Assembly (NCBI GenBank): GCA_963840095.1
Contig: CAWIXN010000012.1
Span: 974,594 to 1,038,593, forward strand
DNA: 64,000 nucleotides
Direction: 5' to 3'
DNA from: DATBGO01 sp963840095
Lineage (GTDB): Bacteria > Actinomycetota > Actinomycetes > Streptosporangiales > Streptosporangiaceae
In this document: in pieces, positions 44,900 to 53,282 of the stretch
Layout: each line of letters begins with the position of its first letter
Numbering within the stretch: position 1 is the stretch's first letter
Notes under the pieces: generated by a model
Databases searched by the model: none
What the model was told of the DNA's origin: nothing
What the model saw: only the letters and a program-made list of their open reading frames with translations
Program-made: the position numbers and the translations under genes

Positions 44900-45922
44900 C
44901 TATCTCGCCAGGACCGCTGGCAACACGCGCCGGCCGATGAGCTCGATGCCGCGGACGGCCGTGATGCCGTGAGGTGTCCCGAACTCGACGCGAGTCGCGC
45001 CAGCTTCGAAGAGCGCTTGCACCTGAGCGGCAACCTGCTCAGGTGTCCCGGAAAAGGCAAAGCGGTCGAGAACCGCATCCGGGACAAGCCGGCCTGCTTC
45101 CTCGTGGTTACCTGCGCGGACCAGGGACTGCATGCTGGCCAGGTCGACCGGGTCCAGGCCGGACGCCGGATCCAGGCCCGCGACGACCGGGAGGTACCTG
45201 GCCACTTCTGCTCTGGCCAGGCGGCGGGCGCTCGCCCCGTCGTCGTCGACGACCGTGACGGCACCGCACACCAGGCCGACCTCGCCCGGTGACCGTTTCG
45301 CGCGCGCTTCGCCGCCAGCGAGCGACGCCCTCGCGGAGGGCAGCAGTGCTGGATTCGCCGAGCCGCCAATCTTGACTTCGGCGGCAAGCTCGCCAGCCAG
45401 CGATGTCCCGGCCGGTCCCCACGCTCCCAGCAAGAGGTCGACATCCTCCCGGACCGGCCGGTAAGCGAGGCGCGCGCCCGCTTCCACCTGGAAGATCTCG
45501 CCGCAGTAGGCATCGTCATGGCCGGAGAACAGGTGACGGACGACGTCAATAGCCTCCCGCAGCCGGCGGACCGGCCGCTCCTGCGACACGCCGACCGCCT
45601 CGAGCCACGCTCCGCGGGCGAGCCCGAGATAGGCGCGTCCGCCCGAGACGGTGTCGAGGATGTGGAGCTGATTGGCTATCTCAAGCGGATGCAGCAGGTA
45701 GGGATTGAGGCAGGCCGGGCCGAGCCGGACGCTGTGCGTCGTCTGCGCGACGGTGATCAGCGGCAGCAGAGGCGACGGGTAGAGCAGGTCGCTGTAGACA
45801 GATATGGTCCGGAAGCCGAGTTCCTCGATCCGCGGAGCCAGGCTGGCGTACATCGCCAGGTCCTCGTCCGATTGCAGCGCGACGCTAAGCTCGCGGCTTT
45901 CGCGGTCGGCAGCAGGACTCAC
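44900..45922 (-). CDS. LLM-class flavin/F420-dependent oxidoreductase
   Basis: The 340-residue protein has the luciferase-like TIM barrel: 'DLAMYASLAPRIEELGFRTISVYSD', 'VRLGPACLNPYLLHPLEIANQLHILDTVSGGRAYLGLARG' and the C-terminal 'VEFGTPHG', typical of the F420-dependent 5,10-methylene-H4MPT reductase-like group. It reduces or oxidises a small organic substrate with F420H2 or FMN. The GTG start overlaps the TIGR04076 stop by four bases, so the two are coupled. Substrate unknown. Confidence 0.88.
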   Translation of the reverse strand: MSPAADRESRELSVALQSDEDLAMYASLAPRIEELGFRTISVYSDLLYPSPLLPLITVAQTTHSVRLGPACLNPYLLHPLEIANQLHILDTVSGGRAYLGLARGAWLEAVGVSQERPVRRLREAIDVVRHLFSGHDDAYCGEIFQVEAGARLAYRPVREDVDLLLGAWGPAGTSLAGELAAEVKIGGSANPALLPSARASLAGGEARAKRSPGEVGLVCGAVTVVDDDGASARRLARAEVARYLPVVAGLDPASGLDPVDLASMQSLVRAGNHEEAGRLVPDAVLDRFAFSGTPEQVAAQVQALFEAGATRVEFGTPHGITAVRGIELIGRRVLPAVLAR

Positions 45923-46245
45923 GTGACGTCTCGCAGCGCAATTGTCCGCTGCCCGGTCCGCTCGATCCGCATGATCAGCCGCTCGTCGGGGTCCGGGCAG
46001 GCGACGAGACTGTCACTGTCAAGCCAGTCCCCCGGGGGGAGCGGGCGCTGCTTGGCCGCGAGCAAGGGCAGCACCGCTGAGAGCGCGTACACGCAGAAGA
46101 AACGGCTCGGGCAGGTGCGTAGGCGGCTGCTATGGGTGAGCTCGAACCAGTCACCCACCTGCATCCCGCACACCGACCGTCCCTCGATGCGCTCCACCAC
46201 CACCCGCAGGTCATAGAGGGCAGCCGATTCCTCCGCGCCGCTCAT
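45919..46245 (-). CDS. TIGR04076-family small Cys-containing protein
   Basis: The 108-residue protein reads 'DLRVVVERIEGRSVCGMQVGDWFEL', then 'CPSRFFCVYALSAVLPLLAAKQR' and 'SLVACPDPDERLIMRIERTG', matching the TIGR04076 pattern with its conserved Cys residues and 'DPD' element. The family is uncharacterised and tends to accompany oxidoreductases and radical or flavin enzymes. Here it is translationally coupled to an LLM oxidoreductase. The Cys set could bind metal, but this is inference. Confidence 0.82.
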   Translation of the reverse strand: MSGAEESAALYDLRVVVERIEGRSVCGMQVGDWFELTHSSRLRTCPSRFFCVYALSAVLPLLAAKQRPLPPGDWLDSDSLVACPDPDERLIMRIERTGQRTIALRDVT

Positions 46246-46300
46246 CGGAGTTTTCCCCTTTCGCGCCCAGTACCGGAATCTACCGGCGAGGTCTTCGCGG

Positions 46301-47518
46301 TCAGCTCACCCACGCATCATTCCGGTATACGACCCCATCTTTCATAACCCAGTGAAGCGTCCGCAGCGCAGATACAGATACCGTCGGATCCTCCTTCATC
46401 GCGATGAGATCCGCCTTCTTCCCGACTTCCACCGAACCTACTTCGTCGTCTATCCCGAGCCACGCGGCCGGCCCCCGCGTGGCGGCCAGAAGCGCGGCGC
46501 GCGCGGAGAGGCCGAACGCCTCCATGTGCTCCAGTTCGCGCACTGTGGCTGACGTTCCGTCGGTCTTCCAGAATGGCGGAACGTCGCTGCCCAGCATCAC
46601 CTGCACGCCCGCCTCCAGCGCCAGTCGATACGATTCCTCGTGAACGGCTGCCGCGCCAAATGCTCGCTTCTGCATCCAGGCCGGTATTTCAAGCGAATCG
46701 AAGAATTCGCCGCATCTGGTAACCGACAGCGTAGGCACCAGCGCGGTGCCGCGATCGTGCATTTGCCGGGCGACATCCTTGGTCAGCTGGTACCCATGTT
46801 CTACGCCATCGAGCCCCTGCTCCAGTGCCTTTTCAATAATTTGCGCAGGACCAGCATGCGCTGTCACCTTGCGCCCCCAGGCGTGCGCGGTAACGATGAC
46901 GGCCTCAAGCTCGCCCGGCGTCAGCTGGGCCGTGTCCATGGTTTCGTTCGCGCCGGCTATGCCGCCGGAAACCATCACCTTGATGAGATCCGCACCCGCG
47001 CTGATCTGTGCCCGCACACCGCGCGCAAACTCAACTGCTCCATCGCATTCGAGCGTGCTTGAGTACTTATGCCCATGCCCGCCAGTACATACCAGCGCGC
47101 GCCCGGCGGAGAAAATACGCGGTCCCTCGGCGCGTCCTGCCTCAATCGCAGAACGCAGCGCGAACTCAACGTGGTTGCTCTCTCCGACGCACCGGGCGGA
47201 CGTCACCCCGCTGAGCAGAGTCCGCCGCGCGCAGCCGGCCACATACAGCGCCAGTTCGTGCGGCGACATGGCCTGGACTGAATTGCCGAGGAGGCCGGGC
47301 AGCGCCAGCGAAAAGTGCGTGTGCATATTAAACAGCCCCGCCATCACATACGATCCCTGGAGATCCACGACGGTTGCGTGCTCAGACGCGGCTGCCGGGC
47401 CCGATGGCCCGATCCCGGCAATCTTGCCGTCCCTCACCAGAATATGCTGGTCGCGACGCACATCAGCGCTGCGGCCATCAAACACCTTGCAGTTGATAAG
47501 GACCTTCGCATCACTCAC
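46301..47518 (-). CDS. Metal-dependent amidohydrolase (imidazolonepropionase/prolidase-like)
   Basis: The 405-residue enzyme has the amidohydrolase core: 'GLFNMHTHFSLAL' (HxH metal site), 'GADLIKVMVSGGIAG' (Lys that may be carboxylated), 'KVTAHAG', 'GVEHGYQL' and 'LGSDVPP' (catalytic Asp). The C-terminal 'VGSVEVGKKADLIAMKEDP' is the usual return to the small beta domain. GTG 47518 is preferred because GGGGAG lies seven bases upstream; the frame extends to 47545. This subgroup includes Xaa-Pro and Xaa-Arg dipeptidases and organophosphate hydrolases; substrate is unknown here. Confidence 0.88.
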   Translation of the reverse strand: MSDAKVLINCKVFDGRSADVRRDQHILVRDGKIAGIGPSGPAAASEHATVVDLQGSYVMAGLFNMHTHFSLALPGLLGNSVQAMSPHELALYVAGCARRTLLSGVTSARCVGESNHVEFALRSAIEAGRAEGPRIFSAGRALVCTGGHGHKYSSTLECDGAVEFARGVRAQISAGADLIKVMVSGGIAGANETMDTAQLTPGELEAVIVTAHAWGRKVTAHAGPAQIIEKALEQGLDGVEHGYQLTKDVARQMHDRGTALVPTLSVTRCGEFFDSLEIPAWMQKRAFGAAAVHEESYRLALEAGVQVMLGSDVPPFWKTDGTSATVRELEHMEAFGLSARAALLAATRGPAAWLGIDDEVGSVEVGKKADLIAMKEDPTVSVSALRTLHWVMKDGVVYRNDAWVS

Positions 47519-47548
47519 TGCCGCTCTCCCCGCGCTCACGGCCACCGC

Positions 47549-49180
47549 TCACATCGCTTCCTCCATCAGCTGGGCCGGGTCATAGACTGGCCTGCCTCCC
47601 AGCAAGGTCAGGAGGATCTCGATATTCGGCAGTTCCTCCATCGGGCACGCCAGCGGATCCGCAGCGAACGCCACCAGGTCGGCGTCCATCCCGGGCCGCA
47701 ACTGTCCGCGCCGCGCCTGCACTCCGAGTAGGACCGCACCACGACGAGTGTAGAGATCGAATGCAACGCTCCTCGTCAGAGCCTGGCTCTCGCCGATGAG
47801 CCCGCCCGATCGGCCGAGCCGGGTCACCATGAACCAGATGCCACGCATCGGGTCGAATGGCGGCACATCCCCGTCGCTTCCGGCCGCCACCTGAACCCCG
47901 GCCAAGAGCATGTCCCGCACGGGAGCGGCTCTCGCCGAGTTCACCTCGCCCCAGTATCGCCGCACATCTTCGGCGAACTCATACACGATGGCCGGGTGGA
48001 CGGAGACCCCGACGCCGGAGGCGGCCATGCGTTCAATCGTCTCCGGCGTGCAGCTGAGGGCGTGCTCGACGACCAGCTGCCGCGGCTGGCGCGCCAGGCC
48101 AGCCGACAGCGCGCGTTCGTAGACATCCAGAACCATCCGGATCGCCTCGTCACCAACTGCATGGCATCCGAATCCGGGCGACCGGCGCAACGATTCTTCT
48201 ACCATTACTTCCAGATCTGCGGGAGTCACCCTGAAGGGTTCCGTGCTGGTATAGTCGGCCCCCGCTTCCCCGCCAATCGCGGCGTCCGAGATCCGCCCAT
48301 CCACAAACGCCTTTACTCCGGTCAGGCGCAAATATGAGTCGGTCATCGAGTTGGCCGATGGCATTCCTTCGATCTGCGCGCGCGCCGAATCCAGATCGCT
48401 GCCTTCGGAAATACGCCACAGCAGGTCACACCGCAGCGACAGCCGGCCGTCGTTCCGGAGCGCCCGGAACAGCTCCAGCTCGGCGCCATCGACCCCGGCC
48501 TCCCGGATAGACGTAATTCCGCGGGCGTTGAAGCGCGCCATCACCGTCGCGAGATCCTCGCAGCGCTGCTCCCGGCTCGGCTCCCCGGCCAGCTCGAGCG
48601 CCCCGGCGATCCGGGCGTCCGCCTGAATGGGCGCGGTCCGCGCTGCAGTGCCCGCGAGCGGTGCCGCTGCCTGGCCGCCGCCATGCTCTGCTAGCAGCTC
48701 AATGGCGCGCGAGTTGAGCACCGCGAGATGACTTCCCCGGCGCACCATGACCGGCCCGGGAGCGCGCAGCGCATCAAGCTCCGCCGTGGTCGGCAATCGA
48801 CCCTCTAGCAGCTGGGACTCATGCCAGTTGCGCCCGGAGACGGTCCACTCGCTCGCCGGGCGGCCGAGGGCATGCTCGCGCACCATCAGCAGCAGGTCCG
48901 CCAAGGTGGCCGCATCGCGCAAGCTAACGAGCCGCGCGTCCGCCGCCGCTTGTATCGCGTGGATGTGAGTATCAATGAAACCCGGTCCCACGCAAGCGGA
49001 ACCGAGATCGACCCAGAAGGCCGGCGAACCGGCCGCCCGGGCCGCTTCCGCCCTGGTATCTGCCAGCGCGCTTACCCGGCCATCCGCAATTATGATGTGC
49101 CTGAAAGACTTACCCGACCGGTAGTCGGGCCAGATCGCCTTAGCCGTCAGCACGGTCGCAGTCGAGCGTTCGGCTGTCAA
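47549..49180 (-). CDS. YtcJ-like metal-dependent amidohydrolase
   Basis: The ~543-residue protein belongs to the Amidohydro_3/YtcJ group: 'VGPGFIDTHIHAI' (HxH), 'GVKAFVDGRISD', 'GFGCHAVGDEAIRMVLDVYERAL', 'VEHALSCTPETIERM' and 'VAAGSDGDVPPFDPM' with the catalytic Asp. TTG 49180 is taken as start since GGAGG sits seven bases before it; an open frame runs on to 49270 but lacks a ribosome site. It ends about 30 bp before the second amidohydrolase, so both likely act in one degradative route. Confidence 0.86.
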   Translation of the reverse strand: MTAERSTATVLTAKAIWPDYRSGKSFRHIIIADGRVSALADTRAEAARAAGSPAFWVDLGSACVGPGFIDTHIHAIQAAADARLVSLRDAATLADLLLMVREHALGRPASEWTVSGRNWHESQLLEGRLPTTAELDALRAPGPVMVRRGSHLAVLNSRAIELLAEHGGGQAAAPLAGTAARTAPIQADARIAGALELAGEPSREQRCEDLATVMARFNARGITSIREAGVDGAELELFRALRNDGRLSLRCDLLWRISEGSDLDSARAQIEGMPSANSMTDSYLRLTGVKAFVDGRISDAAIGGEAGADYTSTEPFRVTPADLEVMVEESLRRSPGFGCHAVGDEAIRMVLDVYERALSAGLARQPRQLVVEHALSCTPETIERMAASGVGVSVHPAIVYEFAEDVRRYWGEVNSARAAPVRDMLLAGVQVAAGSDGDVPPFDPMRGIWFMVTRLGRSGGLIGESQALTRSVAFDLYTRRGAVLLGVQARRGQLRPGMDADLVAFAADPLACPMEELPNIEILLTLLGGRPVYDPAQLMEEAM

Positions 49181-49299
49181 TTCTTCACCTCCGCGGATGA
49201 GTTCCTCGCTGCCCGGGTGTCTCCATATCGACACCCGGTCCGGCTCGCTTATACCGGATTCCATGGCCAAACCAGGGCGAATTGTCCGCTATGTAGCCA

Positions 49300-50130
49300 C
49301 TAAATCCGGTACAGGTCTCCAAGATGTGACCCGGCTCGCTGGAGCGCGAACAAGACGTAGCCGTAAGTGAGACCCGTCGCCGCCGGGTTCCTGGCGAGCC
49401 AGGACCGGGCGACGGTGGCGGGAAGCTCGATGTGCAGAACCGCCGCCAGCTCGGCCCGGCTGCGAAAGCGCAGTTCCGACCGCACCGGGACGCGAATTGC
49501 GCCGCGCTCCCGCCACCAGGCATCGGTAGCGGCGGCGGTCCGGTCCGGCCCCGCGGCTGAGGCCGCGGCGAGCAGCTCGGCGAACTGACCCCATCGATGG
49601 TCGTTGTCAACCACAACGAGGCTCCCGCCCGGGCGCAGCACCCGCATGACCTCGGCCAGCCCGGCGTCGCCGCCGGGCGCGAGGAAATAGGCGAACCTCG
49701 CGTGCACGACATCCACCGACCGGGACGGCAGCGGCAGCCGCTCGGCCGATCCGGCTAGTACGGTTGTCCGCTGCAGCCCTGATGCCCGTCGCGTCGCGGC
49801 GGCCCGGAGCGCCGGATCAGGCTCTACCCCGATCACCCGGGCGGCGTCCGCGGTGTATCTGCTCAGCCAGAACCCGGTGCCGCAGCCCAGGTCCACCAGG
49901 GTTTGGCCGTCCCAGGGCGCCAGCACGCGCATGGCGGCCAGGACATGCCCGGCCGCATCGACAGCCCGGTTCTCGAGCTCATAGGTGTCCGGGTGACCAC
50001 CGATGTTGGGCGCGAACTTCCAGTCGGGAAACTCGCTGCGGGCGGCAGGGATTCCGGCCGCGCCGGCGCGGCGCTCTGGTGCCGCGCCGGGCAGGTCACC
50101 CGCGGCAGCCTGGATCAGGTCGGCGGTCAC
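49300..50130 (-). CDS. SAM-dependent methyltransferase
   Basis: The 276-residue protein has motif I 'LVDLGCGTGFWLSRY', the acidic 'GVEPDPALRAAA', 'VDVVHARFAYFLAPGGDAGLAEVMRVLRPGGSLVVVDND' and a C-terminal cap with 'RSRAELAAVLHIELP'. It is a Methyltransf_11/25 type small-molecule methyltransferase. The GTG start lacks a strong RBS. It is oriented like the amidohydrolase genes and ends 119 bp before them. Substrate unknown. Confidence 0.86.
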   Translation of the reverse strand: MTADLIQAAAGDLPGAAPERRAGAAGIPAARSEFPDWKFAPNIGGHPDTYELENRAVDAAGHVLAAMRVLAPWDGQTLVDLGCGTGFWLSRYTADAARVIGVEPDPALRAAATRRASGLQRTTVLAGSAERLPLPSRSVDVVHARFAYFLAPGGDAGLAEVMRVLRPGGSLVVVDNDHRWGQFAELLAAASAAGPDRTAAATDAWWRERGAIRVPVRSELRFRSRAELAAVLHIELPATVARSWLARNPAATGLTYGYVLFALQRAGSHLGDLYRI

Positions 50131-50252
50131 CGGAACATTCTGGCCGGCCGGGCCGGAGGAAATGACGGCGGTTTATTAACGGGGACCGCGCGCCGGTCCC
50201 GTTGAAGGGGGCGGTCGGCGGCATCGGTGGTAGGGAACGGGGTTGCCGCCGT

Positions 50253-51254
50253 TTACTGGCGGGCCTGCGGCTCCGGGATCTGCTCGTCGGGAATGCCCCA
50301 CGACGGGGACGGCGCGGACGGCGGGATGACGTCCGTCACTCCCTCGTTCAGGTCACGGTTGATCACCTCCGCGACGTCCTGGACCGTGTCCACACCGTAG
50401 GCCATGCTCGGGTTGTTCGCCGTGAGCACCACGATCATGTAGTTACGGTGGTGGCCGGAGAAGCTCCCGATGCTGTTGATGCGCCAGTCATCACCGGGGT
50501 AGGGCAGCCAGCCGTTCTTCACGTGCACCGTGACGTCGTCGGGAGCGCCGGCCGGCACGCCCCAGCGCTGCGATGGGATGACGCGGGCCATGAGCGAGAG
50601 CTCATACGATCGCGACGCGTAGTCGAGCACGCGGTTCTTGCTGGTCAGCAGCCTCAGCAGCAGGATCTGGTCGTGCGCGGTGATCAAGGTGAGGCCCCAG
50701 TAGCCGCCCGGCCCGAGGACAGTCTGCTTCATCGACGCGAGGTTGAGGAAATGCTGCAGGCTGCTGCGGCCGACCTCGGCCCACAGGGCCGAGGCGGCAT
50801 CGTTGTCCGACTCGGTGATCATCTCGGTGGCAAGAGTCCGCTGGGCCGAGGTCAGGTAGCGGTGTTCGGTCATCAGCTTGCGCAGCAGCGCGGCCAGGAT
50901 GGTCGCCTTCACCACGCTGGCCGAGTAGAACCGCCGGTCCTGGTGGAAGTCGCAGAGCACGCCGCTGACCGTGTCGTCGGCCTTCAGGCCGACCACCGAA
51001 GAACGCCCGCTCAGCGCGGCCAGGATGCCGCGGGAGATCCGGGCGGCAAGCCCGGGATGAGCACCCGACCAGCAGATCGTGCCCGCAGAGGCCGCTGGCC
51101 TCGCCGTGCTCGCCTGCCGGGCCGCTGCAGGCGTGAGCACGCGAGCCTGGGCCGCGCTGGCGGCGGTGGCCGTTGCGCTCGCCGCGCAGAGCGATAGCGC
51201 CGCGAGCAGGCCAACGGGCCGGCTGATCCGCGCAATGTAATGGCTCGCGCCCAC
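50253..51254 (-). CDS. Secreted serine hydrolase, class A beta-lactamase fold
   Basis: The 333-residue product starts at GTG 51254 (AGAGGTG upstream) and has a signal peptide through about residue 35 ('GLLAALSLCAASATATAASA'). The penicillin-interacting fold is shown by 'YSASVVKATIL' (SxxK Ser/Lys near residue 113), 'ITESDNDAAS' (SDN) and 'VHVKNGWLP' (KNG in place of KTG). 'SGHHRNYMIVVLT' is the adjacent strand. The omega-loop Glu typical of true beta-lactamases is not evident, so a D,D-peptidase or other hydrolase is as likely. Confidence 0.85.
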   Translation of the reverse strand: MGASHYIARISRPVGLLAALSLCAASATATAASAAQARVLTPAAARQASTARPAASAGTICWSGAHPGLAARISRGILAALSGRSSVVGLKADDTVSGVLCDFHQDRRFYSASVVKATILAALLRKLMTEHRYLTSAQRTLATEMITESDNDAASALWAEVGRSSLQHFLNLASMKQTVLGPGGYWGLTLITAHDQILLLRLLTSKNRVLDYASRSYELSLMARVIPSQRWGVPAGAPDDVTVHVKNGWLPYPGDDWRINSIGSFSGHHRNYMIVVLTANNPSMAYGVDTVQDVAEVINRDLNEGVTDVIPPSAPSPSWGIPDEQIPEPQARQ

Positions 51255-51401
51255 GAAGTCACCTCTGCTCTTGCCGGGCATGGCTCGCACTAGCAGTAAG
51301 GACGCCGGGCCCGGCCGCATGGTTGCCGCGATCCGCGGGCTGGCCATTCCGGCCGGGCCGGATACCGCGCACAGGTAGCAGGCGGCCCCATAAGGGTCGG
51401 G

Positions 51402-52166
51402 CTAGGCGGGGGCGCCGCTGCGCCCAGCGCCGCCTCGGAACCGCGAGATGCCCGCCAGTATGGCCGGATCGGCCAGCGCCTCCGCCCCGTGGCGGAATTC
51501 GTTGGCCATGGCGGCCTCGCTGGACAGGGACATCCCCTCCAGCGCGGACCGCCGGTCACTGCGCAGGCAGGTCTGGGGCGCCACGGCAAGCTCGCGGGCC
51601 AGGTGCTCGGCGGCGGCCCGGGCGCTGCCCGCCGGCACGACCCGGTTGACCAGGCCCATCTGGCCGGCCTCGGTGGCGGTCACGGCGCGTCCGGTCAGGA
51701 TCATGTCGAGTGCCCGGCCCAGGCCGACGATACGGGGCAGGCGGACCGTGCCGCCGTCGACGAGGGGTACCCCCCAGCGGCGGCAGAACACCCCGAGGAC
51801 CGCGTCTTCCTCGGCGACCCGTAGGTCGCACCACAGGGCCAGCTCCAGGCCGCCGGCCACGGCGTGCCCGGCGATCGCCGCGATCACCGGTTTCGAGAGG
51901 CCCATCCGGGTCGGGCCCATCGGCCCGGCCCCGTCCGGCCCGACGACGTTGCCGTCCGGGCCGCCCATCGCCTTCAGGTCGGCTCCGGCGCAGAACGTCC
52001 CGCCCGCGCCGAACAGGACCGCGACCGATGCGTCCGGGTCGGCGTCGAAATCGGCGAATGCCTCGGCGAGCGCGGCGGCGGTCGGGCCATCGACCGCATT
52101 GCGCACCCCGGGCCGGTCCAGGATGACGGTGGTGACCGGCCCGCTGCGCTCGACGCTCACTGTCAT
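51402..52166 (-). CDS. Enoyl-CoA hydratase/isomerase family protein
   Basis: The 254-residue crotonase has 'VTTVILDRPGVRNAVDGPTAAALAEAF', the oxyanion hole segment 'GTFCAGADLKAM', and 'IAAIAGHAVAGGLELALWCDLRVAEEDAVLG' followed by 'GVPLVDGGTVRLPRIVG'. The Glu positions of a classical hydratase are only partly matched, so isomerase or hydrolase activity is possible. It lies six bases after korB on the same strand and may be coexpressed with it. Confidence 0.9.
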   Translation of the reverse strand: MTVSVERSGPVTTVILDRPGVRNAVDGPTAAALAEAFADFDADPDASVAVLFGAGGTFCAGADLKAMGGPDGNVVGPDGAGPMGPTRMGLSKPVIAAIAGHAVAGGLELALWCDLRVAEEDAVLGVFCRRWGVPLVDGGTVRLPRIVGLGRALDMILTGRAVTATEAGQMGLVNRVVPAGSARAAAEHLARELAVAPQTCLRSDRRSALEGMSLSSEAAMANEFRHGAEALADPAILAGISRFRGGAGRSGAPA

Positions 52167-52172
52167 CGGCGG

Positions 52173-53282
52173 CTAGCCGACCTGCCAGGTGTCGCTGCCC
52201 GCGAGCAGCGCGGCCAGGTCCCCGTCTCCCTGCTGGACGCGGGCCGACTCGAGCTGGGCCGACATCAGCTCGTCGTAGCTGGGCCTCGGCGCCTGCCTGA
52301 ACACGCCGATCGGGGCATGGGCGAAGTCGGATGTGTCCAGCCGCGACAGCGCGAACGCGTACGAGGGATCGGCGGTGTGCGCATCATGCGTCAGCAGCGT
52401 CTCCGGCTCAGCCCCCGCCACGTCGACCGCCTCCAGGCTGCCCTGGCGGCCGAACCGCAGGCCCTTGCTGCCGCCAGCGCCGAATCGCACCGGCGCGCCG
52501 TGCTCGAGCCTGATGAGGTGCTGGTCCCGGGATTCTGGCTCGGTAACAGGCGCGAACGCGTCGTCGTTGTAGATCGGGCAGTTCTGGTAGATCTCGATGA
52601 ACGCGGTCCCCCTGTGGTCGGCCGCCGCCCGCAGTACCCCGGTCATGTGCTTGCGGTCGGAGTCAATGGTCCTGGCCACGAAGCTGGCCTCGGCCCCGAG
52701 CGCCAGGGAGACCGGGTTGAAGGGCATGTCCAGGGACCCGAACGGGCTGGACTTGGTGACCTTGCCCTGTTCCGAGGTCGGTGAGTACTGGCCCTTGGTC
52801 AGCCCGTAGATCCGGTTGTTGAACAGCAAGATCTTGATGTTGATGTTCCGGCGCAGGGCGTGGATCAGGTGGTTACCGCCGATCGACAGCGCGTCGCCGT
52901 CCCCGGTGATCACCCAGACCGACAGGTCCGGGCGGGAAGCGGCCAGCCCGGTTGCGATGGCCGGGGCGCGGCCGTGGATCGAGTGCATCCCGTAGCTGTT
53001 GACGTAGTAGGGCAGGCGGGACGAGCAGCCGATGCCGGAGATGATGACCAGGTTCTCCCGCGGGATTTCCAGCTCCGGCAGGAAGGCCTGGAACGCGGCC
53101 AGGATCGCGTAGTCGCCGCATCCCGGGCACCAGCGAACTTCCTGGTCAGACTTGAATTCCCTGGTGCCCAGCTTCTGGTCGGCCTTGGGTACCAGGGTCA
53201 GGGAGGCGAACCGGTTCGGGTCGACATCGTGTTCCACGCCGTCGCCTGCCGGGCCGTGACTCGCAGCGGGCAGATCAGACAT
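52173..53282 (-). CDS. korB: 2-oxoglutarate:ferredoxin oxidoreductase subunit beta (KorB)
   Basis: The 369-residue subunit carries the thiamine diphosphate site 'WVITGDGDALSIGGNHLIHALRRNINIKILLFNN' and the following 'GLTKGQYSPTSEQGKVTKSSPFG'. The iron-sulfur ligands include 'VRWCPGCGDYAIL' and the Cys of 'ISGIGCSSRLPYY'. With KorA it converts 2-oxoglutarate to succinyl-CoA and reduces ferredoxin, replacing or complementing the lipoate-type dehydrogenase in many actinobacteria. It overlaps korA by eight bases. Confidence 0.95.
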   Translation of the reverse strand: MSDLPAASHGPAGDGVEHDVDPNRFASLTLVPKADQKLGTREFKSDQEVRWCPGCGDYAILAAFQAFLPELEIPRENLVIISGIGCSSRLPYYVNSYGMHSIHGRAPAIATGLAASRPDLSVWVITGDGDALSIGGNHLIHALRRNINIKILLFNNRIYGLTKGQYSPTSEQGKVTKSSPFGSLDMPFNPVSLALGAEASFVARTIDSDRKHMTGVLRAAADHRGTAFIEIYQNCPIYNDDAFAPVTEPESRDQHLIRLEHGAPVRFGAGGSKGLRFGRQGSLEAVDVAGAEPETLLTHDAHTADPSYAFALSRLDTSDFAHAPIGVFRQAPRPSYDELMSAQLESARVQQGDGDLAALLAGSDTWQVG

